64,000 nt of DNA from an uncultured Parabacteroides sp. (lineage in GTDB: Bacteria; Bacteroidota; Bacteroidia; Bacteroidales; Tannerellaceae): assembly GCA_910577325.1 (NCBI GenBank), contig CAJTMR010000002.1, forward strand, positions 234,488-298,487, in the 5' to 3' direction. A model generated the notes under the pieces. That model saw only the letters and a program-made list of their open reading frames with translations, was not told the DNA's origin and made no database searches. Positions 28,101 through 34,800 of this stretch are shown here, piece after piece. Numbering within the stretch: position 1 is the first letter of the stretch; the number at the start of each line of letters is the position of its first letter. Made by a program: the position numbers and the translations under genes.

Positions 28101-28469
28101 GTTGCCTTGGGTACGGATATTGCCAATAACCACTACTTCTATGATCCTGAAAATCCGAATGACGCACGTACGAACATCCATGCCAAATACGGGCGTCTCG
28201 TAAACGGTGAGGGAGGATTCCAGAATACGGAAGGTACATCCTTGTATCTGTTCAACGGCAACTATCTGAAGTTAAAGAACCTGACATTCGGATATACGCT
28301 TCCGGCTCCTATTGCGAAGAAAATCTTCACAGACAACCTGCGTGTGTATGTCTCTATCGAAAACGTGTTCAACATTACGAAATTCCCCGGACAAGATCCG
28401 GAGTTGGGAGCTTATCCGGAATATACTTCGTTGAGACAGTTTGCGTTTGGTGCTAATATTTCATTTTAA
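25140..28469 (+). CDS. SusC/RagA TonB-linked outer membrane protein (PUL C)
   Basis: A glycan importer of 1109 aa with signal region (1-30), CPD-like domain (IKGVVEDALGPIAGANVVEK), TonB box region (EEVVVVGYGTQKK), plug (VSVLKDAAASSIYGSRAANG) and barrel ending in FGANISF. It has no STN domain. The N-terminal part matches the divergent SusC at 21396, while the barrels differ, so the two probably take up different glycans under a linked control region. It is followed after 16 nt by its SusD. Confidence 0.96.
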   Translation: MTKDLKCFYVSRAMFLGASMFLASIGMASANPSFGILDSAESSPVVAKRQQAKHTIKGVVEDALGPIAGANVVEKGTTNGTITDMDGNFTLDVASNAILVVSYIGYQNLEVSVNGQKDFKISLKEDSQALEEVVVVGYGTQKKVNLTGSVSSVDFADQALSRPITNVSNALAGLSAGVQVQQTSGQPGSDGSKIRIRGVGTLNNQDPLVLVDGIEGSMDLVNPLDIESVSVLKDAAASSIYGSRAANGVILITTKKGKAGKLSVSYSGRISYAQPTNLIDQVTDYADYMTWVNESFENIGQPNHFAQSTIDLWREKSLDPNGLNENGVPNYIAYPNTNWQDYLFQHGLINDHNVSVNGGSEKLRVLMSAGYLDNPGLVENTGIKKYSLRANIEADITSWLTVGTRTFATQEDKEAGNFDNANNYLRQTTPGLYPEWNGAYGYPEAPEESATANSIGAFLNGQDGKKQKTNFNTTLYTRISPLKGLSWDFNLNYKRYWEDNQTWTNPYEKVRFSDGTVMSPATEPSEMTTYFYNRSDYSYNIQNILRYNTTINNDHDLGIMGGYEEYYYKRDTRNATKKGLIDSSIHTPGSATEMLSIGGSAFDRARRSFFARVNYAYRSKYLFEANIRHDGDARYHADYRWGNFPSFSAAWRVTEESFMENTKNWLDNLKLRLSYGSVGNNGGSDVGEYEYQSTYGSARYPLGGKLMSGLASTSIANSLLSWETSKMTNVGIDLNALSNRLSFTADVFVKNTTGILFTPSIYLTAGDKSAPRKNIAEVRTKGVELTLGWKDQINDFSYSVSGNFSYTPNKVRKYKGEFKAGYDENGKWVSNIGDVASSSSAVNPIVEGHAMKEYYLRNPYKGTGKGYAADGVNGGPVDGMIRTESDMEWLKAMIEEGYTFMPNKTVKKDKIWYGDYVYADENGDGIYGGADDKVFQGVSSDPKYNFGLQLSAAWKGFDLSMNWAGAAGFKLYWGSSTGYNSPTTRVGVALGTDIANNHYFYDPENPNDARTNIHAKYGRLVNGEGGFQNTEGTSLYLFNGNYLKLKNLTFGYTLPAPIAKKIFTDNLRVYVSIENVFNITKFPGQDPELGAYPEYTSLRQFAFGANISF

Positions 28470-28485
28470 AGGAGGATAGATAAAT

Positions 28486-30237
28486 ATGAAATTCTTAAAA
28501 AATATATGCTTATTAGGTGCATCGGTCGCTCTGTTGACCGGATGCCGTGGAGACTTGATGGACTTGTCTCCGTATGGTTCGATTGCTTCGGGCAATATGT
28601 GGACCACTGAGAATTTGGCGGATATGGGGGTGGTTGGCATCTATCAGATGCTTCACTATGACAACGTGGCGTACGACATGTATAAATTCGATTGTTATGG
28701 TGTTTCGGCCGATTGCCGTGATCGTGATTATTCCTTGACAATCGGGTCCGCGACGACGGGAGACGGCCAGTTCTCTTCTTATTGGAAAGTGAACTACGAA
28801 GGTATCGGGCGTTGCAACGATGCGATCGTCCACTTGCCGGGTGCGCCGATGGACGATTCCAAAAGAGCACGCCTGATGGCGGAGGCCAAGTTTATGCGTG
28901 CCTTCTTCTATTATAAGTTGAACATGATGTTCAAAGGTGTGCCGATGTATTTGGAACCGGCCGAGTTGGACGATTTGACAAAAGGGCGCGAATCCGAAGA
29001 GACGATCTGGAATCAGGTGGTAACCGACTTGACAGACGCGATCAACACGGCTGACCTGCCCGGCAAATACGCACAGGGCGATGCTAATTACGGGCGTGCG
29101 ACCAAAGGGGCCGCATACGCCTTGCGCGGAAAGGCCTACATGTGGATGAACGAATGGGCGAAAGCCGAAGCCGATTTCCGCAAGGTCGGCGAATTGGGCT
29201 ATGCCTTGTTCCAGGGAGACTACAAGCAACTGTTCAAGGAAGCCAACGAACAGTCTGACGAAATGATCTTCTCCATGCAATGTATCGGGGAGAGCGGCTA
29301 CGGTAACTCTTTCAGCTTCCGCTACGGGACACGTAGTTCGTTCGGCTCTTGCTGGAACACATACCTTGTCAATACCGATTTCGTGGAATCATACGAATGT
29401 GTCGATGGTAAACCGTTCGACTGGAACGACTTCATCCCGGGGTATAATGAAATGGAACCCTCCAAACGTGCCGTTTACTTCTTGCGTGACGGATTGGATA
29501 AAGATGAAATGAAAAAGATGGAAACGGATGGTGCGGATATGTCTAAATATTTGCCCGCGGGTAATGAAGCACGTATTTTGGCTGCGTATGCCAATCGTGA
29601 CCCTCGTTTGACTGCTACGGTTATTACTCCGTATTCACAATATTTCGGAGCCAATGGTGCGACGGATTATACGTATACGCTTCGTTGGCCGTACAGAGGG
29701 TATGACACGGCTGATCCTTTCGACCTGAAGACTGATACGAACAACCGTTTCTACTATCTGTTCCGTAAATTCGTGGCAGAGGGAGCCAACGAGATCCCTA
29801 ACCGTACCTATTCGCCGATCGATATTCCTCTGATCCGTTATGCAGACGTGGCGCTTTCATTGGCGGAATGTCTGAACGAACAGGGTAAGACCGGTGAGGC
29901 CGTAGAATGGGTGAACAAGGTGCGTGCCCGTGCCGGTGTAGCATTGTTGAACAGCAACAGCTACACGCAAGTTACGGGGCAGGACAATATGCGCGAACGC
30001 ATCCGCAACGAACGTCGTTGGGAGTTTGCAGGCGAAGGTGTGAACTTCTTCGACGAAATGCGCTGGAAGACTTTGCACCGGAGCAAGTATTTCGAAGGTG
30101 CAGGCTTGAAGCAGATCTGGGGAACACCGCAGTATTCCTATTCATGGGGAGGCGATTATTTGTACAACTGGGCCATTCCGAGAACGGAAATACAAATGAA
30201 CGGCAACCTGAAACAAAACGACGGCTGGAAAGATTAA
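28486..30237 (+). CDS. SusD/RagB outer membrane lipoprotein (PUL C)
   Basis: A 583-aa surface glycan-binding lipoprotein with lipobox LLTGCRG (Cys about 20). Typical regions are AKFMRAFFYYKLNMMFKG, WVNKVRARAGVALL and RNERRWEFAGEGVNFFDEM. A strong purine-rich ribosome binding site (GGAGG) precedes the ATG, unusual for this group where such sites are often weak. A terminator follows, so the lyase genes downstream start from their own promoter. Confidence 0.95.
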   Translation: MKFLKNICLLGASVALLTGCRGDLMDLSPYGSIASGNMWTTENLADMGVVGIYQMLHYDNVAYDMYKFDCYGVSADCRDRDYSLTIGSATTGDGQFSSYWKVNYEGIGRCNDAIVHLPGAPMDDSKRARLMAEAKFMRAFFYYKLNMMFKGVPMYLEPAELDDLTKGRESEETIWNQVVTDLTDAINTADLPGKYAQGDANYGRATKGAAYALRGKAYMWMNEWAKAEADFRKVGELGYALFQGDYKQLFKEANEQSDEMIFSMQCIGESGYGNSFSFRYGTRSSFGSCWNTYLVNTDFVESYECVDGKPFDWNDFIPGYNEMEPSKRAVYFLRDGLDKDEMKKMETDGADMSKYLPAGNEARILAAYANRDPRLTATVITPYSQYFGANGATDYTYTLRWPYRGYDTADPFDLKTDTNNRFYYLFRKFVAEGANEIPNRTYSPIDIPLIRYADVALSLAECLNEQGKTGEAVEWVNKVRARAGVALLNSNSYTQVTGQDNMRERIRNERRWEFAGEGVNFFDEMRWKTLHRSKYFEGAGLKQIWGTPQYSYSWGGDYLYNWAIPRTEIQMNGNLKQNDGWKD

Positions 30238-30279
30238 TACTGATATAGGTTTTATTTTTCAACATACGTTTGTGTAAGA

Positions 30280-30324
30280 AAGGCTTTGATCGAAGTCGCA
30301 AGACTGAGGTCAAGGCCTTTTTTT
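30280..30324 (+). terminator. Terminator after SusD of PUL C
   Basis: AAGGCTTTGATC pairs imperfectly with GGTCAAGGCCTT around a loop of about 17 nt. A run of T follows. Confidence 0.65.
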
Positions 30325-30337
30325 CGTAAGGGATCAA

Positions 30338-30384
30338 CTTAAATATCCGCTTTTGGACAATCTGTGCACATGAATTGGATGAAT
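30338..30384 (+). promoter_or_regulatory. Activator-like site upstream of the lyase operon
   Basis: CTTAAATATCCGC followed by GGACAATC (30355) and a weaker repeat GGATGAAT (30377), 22 bp apart. The block matches the one upstream of the GH2 gene at 17351-17377, with the -7 element 57 nt after GGACAA. Confidence 0.5.
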
Positions 30385-30411
30385 ATGTCTCTTTTTCATT
30401 GAAGGTATTTC

Positions 30412-30419
30412 TATATTTG
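30412..30419 (+). promoter_or_regulatory. -7 promoter element for the lyase operon
   Basis: TATATTTG matches TAnnTTTG and lies 21 nt before the ATG at 30441. Confidence 0.6.
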
Positions 30420-30440
30420 TAATACTGAAAATTAATACCT

Positions 30441-32369
30441 ATGAGAACACAACGATTCATCACGATCGTGTGCCTGTTGCTTTGGACAGCCACACAACTG
30501 CATGCGTATGAAAAGCGTAACTTGTTGCAGACGGAAGCCGATTTTGAGGAGCTGAAATTCGCTTTGGTGATGGGGCTGAAATGGGTCCCTTATCCTGATT
30601 ATTCTGACCGGGAGGGTTGGGATGCGTTTCTTGGGGATTACAAAAACGAGTATATCAGGAAGGGGGAACGTTTCCTCGGCTATGAATGGAAAGTGGTCAA
30701 GGCGACGGACTATCTGGAGTTCGGACGTGGAGGGGACAGGGATATCATGCAGAAGCCGTTCAACCGAAACAATGTTGCTTTGGGGGCTTTGTTCATGGCA
30801 GAGATGGCCGAAGGGAAAGGCCGGTTCGTCGACCAGATCATCAATGGAGTTTTTCAAAGTTGCGAAATGACGACTTGGGCTTTGTCTGCCCATTTGGGCT
30901 TACAGAAGATCGGAGGATGCTTTCCGAGCCATGAAGAACATGTGATCGATTTGGGTTCAGGAAATCTGGCCTCTCTGTTGTCTTGGATTTATTATTATCT
31001 GAAACCTTCTTTCGATAAGGTAAATCCTTTGATTTCAAAAAGGCTGCGGCATGAATTGCAGGTTCGTATCCTTGATACTTATATGAATGAAAATCATTTC
31101 TGGTGGATGGCCTTCAATCTGAAACCCGGAGGGCTGGTGAATAACTGGAATCCGTGGTGCAACTTCAATGTACTGCAATGTTTCTTGCTGCTCGAAAATG
31201 ACCGGGATAAATTGGCAAAAGCTGTTTACCGGACGATGACTTCTGTCGATCGTTTCATCAACTATACGCATGCGGACGGTGCTTGTGAGGAAGGTCCTTC
31301 TTACTGGGGGCATGCTGCGGGGAAGATGTACGATTACTTGCAGATGCTTTATGACGGGACAGGTGGGAGAATCTCCATATTCGACCGGCCGATTGTTAAA
31401 AATATGGGTGAATATATCGTCCGTTCCTATGTCGGTAACGGCTGGGTGGTCAACTTTGCCGATGCATCTGCCAAAGGAGGAGGTGATGCCGATCTTATTT
31501 TCAGGTATGGAAAAGCTGTCGGAAGTCCTCTTATGATGAGTTATGCCGCTTACCTCAAGGAGTCTTCTGCAAAAGACGGTCTCCCTTCCGGCGATCCTTT
31601 TCGTTTGTTCCAAACTTTACTCTCCCGTGAAGAACTGGAAGGAATGAATGCCGATTACCAAAGCCCCGTTTATTCCTGGTATCCGGAAACCGAGTTTTGC
31701 TATATGACAAACAAGAACGGCTTCTTCGTGGCAACGAAAGGCGGGTATAACAATGAAAGCCATAATCATAACGATGCAGGAACCTTCTCCCTTTACTTAA
31801 ACACGACGCCTGTTTTTATCGATGCCGGGGTCGGGACTTATACCCGACAGACATTCAGTTCCGAACGCTATTCTATCTGGACGATGCAGAGTGATTATCA
31901 TAATTTGCCTATGATCAATGGTGTGCCGGAGCAATTTGGTTCGGAATATAAGGCTACAGATGTACGGTTCGATCCGAAGCGCATGTATTTCTCTGCGAAT
32001 ATTGCGACAGCTTATCCGGCAGAGGCGAATGTGAAAAAATGGGTCCGTTCGTACCGGTTGGAAAAGAATTCTTTGAAAATAGAAGATTCATTTTCTTTGA
32101 ACAAGGCGGATAAACCGAATCAGATTAATTTCCTCACTTGGGGGAAAGTGGATATTTCTGTTCCGGGAGTCGTAACTGTTGAAGTGAACGGCGAGAAAGC
32201 CCGGATGACGTATGACAAGGAAGCCTTTGCACCGGCTGTCGAGACGATGCGGCTGGATGATCCCCGTCTGTCGGATGTCTGGGGCGAACAGATTTACCGG
32301 CTATCGTTGAACGCCAAGAAGCAACCGCTTTCCGGTTCTTATTCTTATACGATAACAACAATAAAATAA
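30441..32369 (+). CDS. Heparinase II/III-type polysaccharide lyase
   Basis: A secreted enzyme of 642 aa with a signal peptide (about 1-21), an alpha-helical toroid domain (including NNWNPWCNFN, about residues 234-243) and a C-terminal beta-sandwich of the heparinase II/III kind (ESHNHNDAGTF, about 437-447). Such lyases cut uronic-acid-containing glycans by beta-elimination and leave an unsaturated uronyl end. The next gene is a GH88 hydrolase that removes exactly such ends, which supports the assignment. The glycan is not known. It is the first gene of a three-gene unit with GH88 (7 nt) and a phosphodiesterase-like gene (33 nt). Confidence 0.85.
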   Translation: MRTQRFITIVCLLLWTATQLHAYEKRNLLQTEADFEELKFALVMGLKWVPYPDYSDREGWDAFLGDYKNEYIRKGERFLGYEWKVVKATDYLEFGRGGDRDIMQKPFNRNNVALGALFMAEMAEGKGRFVDQIINGVFQSCEMTTWALSAHLGLQKIGGCFPSHEEHVIDLGSGNLASLLSWIYYYLKPSFDKVNPLISKRLRHELQVRILDTYMNENHFWWMAFNLKPGGLVNNWNPWCNFNVLQCFLLLENDRDKLAKAVYRTMTSVDRFINYTHADGACEEGPSYWGHAAGKMYDYLQMLYDGTGGRISIFDRPIVKNMGEYIVRSYVGNGWVVNFADASAKGGGDADLIFRYGKAVGSPLMMSYAAYLKESSAKDGLPSGDPFRLFQTLLSREELEGMNADYQSPVYSWYPETEFCYMTNKNGFFVATKGGYNNESHNHNDAGTFSLYLNTTPVFIDAGVGTYTRQTFSSERYSIWTMQSDYHNLPMINGVPEQFGSEYKATDVRFDPKRMYFSANIATAYPAEANVKKWVRSYRLEKNSLKIEDSFSLNKADKPNQINFLTWGKVDISVPGVVTVEVNGEKARMTYDKEAFAPAVETMRLDDPRLSDVWGEQIYRLSLNAKKQPLSGSYSYTITTIK

Positions 32370-32376
32370 TTGATAC

Positions 32377-33588
32377 ATGATGAAAAATTTGATTGCATTT
32401 GCTTTTTCGGCATTTCTGCTATCTTGTGCGGGTGCCCCTGAAACAAAGGAAAAAAGTTTTATTGACGAGAATATCGATTTTGCCCGTACGCAAATAGGGA
32501 ATGAGATCGGTGTGATCGAAGCGAGTGGAAAATGTTTGAATCCGGTGACGCTGAAAGCGGACAGTTCCGTTTACTATTGCGGATATGCGGATTGGAGGAG
32601 CGGTTTTTTCCCCGGATCGGTCTGGTATTTGTATGAACTGACGGGTGACAGCACGCTGCTGCCATTGGCTGCCAAGTATACCGATGCCATAGAGGAAGCG
32701 AAGAATCTGACCTGGCATCATGATATCGGATTTATTGTGAATTGTAGTTTCGGGAATGGTTTACGATTGGCCGGCACGCCCTCTTATAAGGATGTAATGG
32801 TACAGGCGGCTAAGTCCTTGTCTACCCGTTTCCGCCCGGCTGCCGGGGTCATCCAGTCTTGGGATGTGGAGCGTGGATGGCAATCCGAACGGGGTTGGGA
32901 ATGTCCGGTTATCATCGACAATATGATGAATCTGGAATTGATGTTCGAAGCAACCCGTTTGTCTGGCGATTCTTCTTTTTATAAGATTGCGGTGTCACAT
33001 GCCGATCGTACTATGCAAGAGCATTTTCGTCCGGATGGAAGTTGCTATCATGTGATCGATTACAGTATAAAAGATGGTAAAGTACGCCATCGCCAGACGG
33101 CGCAAGGGTATGCCGACGAGTCTGTTTGGAGTCGTGGTCAGGCATGGGCCATCTACGGTTATACAATTTGTTATCGCGAGACGAAAGACCGCAAATATTT
33201 GGATCAAGCCTTGAAGACGTTCGAAATGATGAGGAACCATAAGAATCTGTCGGTCGATCTGATCCCCTATTGGGATATGTCTGCCCCGAACATTCCGAAC
33301 GAACCGCGCGATGTTTCGACGGCTTCCTGTATCGCTTCCGCCCTGTATGAAATCAGTACGATGGATGTGCCGGATGCAGTTGGCTATAAAGCGTATGCCG
33401 ACAGTATCATGGTTTCACTTTCTTCTCCTGCCTACCGGGCCGCATTGGGTACGAACGGAAACTTCCTGCTGATGCATTCCGTAGGCAGCATCCCTCATAA
33501 TTCGGAAATAGATGTTCCACTGAACTATGCCGATTATTACTATCTGGAGGCGTTGAAACGTAAACGGGATATAGAGAAAGGAATATGA
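32377..33588 (+). CDS. GH88 unsaturated glucuronyl hydrolase
   Basis: A 403-aa enzyme of the alpha6/alpha6-barrel family GH88 that removes the 4,5-unsaturated uronic acid left by a lyase through hydration of the double bond. Family regions are DWRSGFFPGSVW, IIDNMMNLELMFEA, with a conserved Asp, and QGYADESVWSRGQAWAIYG. A signal peptide with a lipobox-like LLSCAGA (Cys about 17) suggests a lipoprotein. It starts 7 nt after the lyase stop; two in-frame ATGs (32377, 32380) are both possible. Confidence 0.92.
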   Translation: MMKNLIAFAFSAFLLSCAGAPETKEKSFIDENIDFARTQIGNEIGVIEASGKCLNPVTLKADSSVYYCGYADWRSGFFPGSVWYLYELTGDSTLLPLAAKYTDAIEEAKNLTWHHDIGFIVNCSFGNGLRLAGTPSYKDVMVQAAKSLSTRFRPAAGVIQSWDVERGWQSERGWECPVIIDNMMNLELMFEATRLSGDSSFYKIAVSHADRTMQEHFRPDGSCYHVIDYSIKDGKVRHRQTAQGYADESVWSRGQAWAIYGYTICYRETKDRKYLDQALKTFEMMRNHKNLSVDLIPYWDMSAPNIPNEPRDVSTASCIASALYEISTMDVPDAVGYKAYADSIMVSLSSPAYRAALGTNGNFLLMHSVGSIPHNSEIDVPLNYADYYYLEALKRKRDIEKGI

Positions 33589-33621
33589 GACGACGGATTG
33601 ATATATTTAATTTAGAATAGC

Positions 33622-34521
33622 ATGAAAATTGGAAAATTGATTTTTGCATTAGCATTTTTGATCTTGTTTGCTGATGCCTCGATGGCTGCCAAGTGGAAAG
33701 CCAAACATGTAGTTTTGATCGGTCTGGATGGCTGGGGTGCTTATAGTGTGGAGAAGGCCGAGATGCCGAATGTGAAGAAGTTGATGGCTGAAGGTTCTTA
33801 TACCTTGAAAAAACGCTCTGTTCTTCCGTCTTCCAGTGCTGTGAATTGGGCTTCCATGTATATGGGAGCGGGACCGGAATTGCATGGTTATACGGAATGG
33901 GGATCACAAACACCGGAACTGCCTTCCCGTGTGGTGAATAAGAACGGTATTTTCCCGACCGTATTCAGTTTGCTTCGCGAATCGGACCCGAAAGCCGAGA
34001 TCGGCAATATTTGCGAATGGGCAGGAATCCGTTACGTGTGTGACACATTGGCGTTGAGTTACGATAAGCACGTTACCGATAAGCCGCAGAACCCCGCTAC
34101 CACGAAAGACGCGGTCGAGTATATCAAGCATGCGCGTCCGGCACTATTGAATATTGTTTATGATGAGCCCGACCATGTCGGCCATGCGGAAGGTCATGAT
34201 ACGCCTGCCTATTACGAAAAGTTGAAAGAGTTAGACGGCTATGTCGGCCAGATCGTACAGGCGGTCAAGGATGCCGGTATATGGGACGATACGATTATCA
34301 TCGTCACGGCCGATCATGGCGGTATCAAGAAAGGCCACGGTGGCAAGACGATGCAGGAGATGGAGACTCCTTTCATCATCGCAGGAAAGGGAATCAAGAA
34401 AGGATATGTTCTGGAAGACAGTATGATGCAGTTCGATTGTGCATCGACGATCGCCCATATTTTTGGTCTGAAGCAACCGCAAGTCTGGATCGGTCGGCCG
34501 ATGTTGCAGTTTTTCAAGTAA
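33622..34521 (+). CDS. Alkaline phosphatase-superfamily phosphodiesterase-like protein
   Basis: A secreted 299-aa protein of the type I phosphodiesterase/sulfatase fold. After a signal peptide (about 1-22) are the first metal Asp (VVLIGLDGWG), the probable nucleophile Ser in PSSSAVNWAS (about residues 70-78), DEPDHVGHAEGHD and TADHGGIKKGHGG, all metal-site motifs of the superfamily. Sulfatase formylglycine motifs (C/S-x-P-S-R) are not seen. As last gene of the lyase/GH88 unit it may remove a phosphate-type or similar group from the glycan. The substrate is an open question. Confidence 0.82.
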   Translation: MKIGKLIFALAFLILFADASMAAKWKAKHVVLIGLDGWGAYSVEKAEMPNVKKLMAEGSYTLKKRSVLPSSSAVNWASMYMGAGPELHGYTEWGSQTPELPSRVVNKNGIFPTVFSLLRESDPKAEIGNICEWAGIRYVCDTLALSYDKHVTDKPQNPATTKDAVEYIKHARPALLNIVYDEPDHVGHAEGHDTPAYYEKLKELDGYVGQIVQAVKDAGIWDDTIIIVTADHGGIKKGHGGKTMQEMETPFIIAGKGIKKGYVLEDSMMQFDCASTIAHIFGLKQPQVWIGRPMLQFFK

Positions 34522-34553
34522 AGCAATCGTAACAAACGGATAAGTCGAAAAGC

Positions 34554-34595
34554 GAGGGTTTGTCAAGACTAAAAATTGAGTTTTGACAAACCCTC
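34554..34595 (+). terminator. Hairpin terminator after the phosphodiesterase gene
   Basis: GAGGGTTTGTCAA and TTGACAAACCCTC form a perfect 13-bp stem around a loop of about 16 nt. Confidence 0.75.
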
Positions 34596-34610
34596 ATGGT
34601 TTAAAAATAG

Positions 34611-34800
34611 CTAAGAGCCTGTTTAAATTTTGCTCGACACTGTTTTGAGATTTGTTTTCGAGAATATTTTTCAGTTTTTATGAGGAGCATAGCGGGCTAT
34701 GTGACGAATAAAAACGGGAAAATAGACCGAAAAGAAAATCAAAACAGGTCGATAAAGCTTATATAAAAATTATTTCCGGAAAATTTAAACAGGCTCTAAG
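34611..34800. mobile_element. MITE-like palindromic element
   Basis: Terminal inverted repeats GAGCCTGTTTAAATTTT (34615-34631) and its exact reverse complement (34780-34796) enclose a long imperfect palindrome centred near AGCATAGCGGGCTATG. TAA on both sides may be a 3-bp target duplication. There is no coding capacity. The right end touches the stop codon of the HTCS gene: the TAG (34796-34798 on the minus strand) uses the last base of the repeat. Confidence 0.7.

Noticed and set aside
34611..34800. Complete insertion sequence
   Set aside because: No transposase can be read in any frame; the palindromic structure and size fit a MITE-like element.
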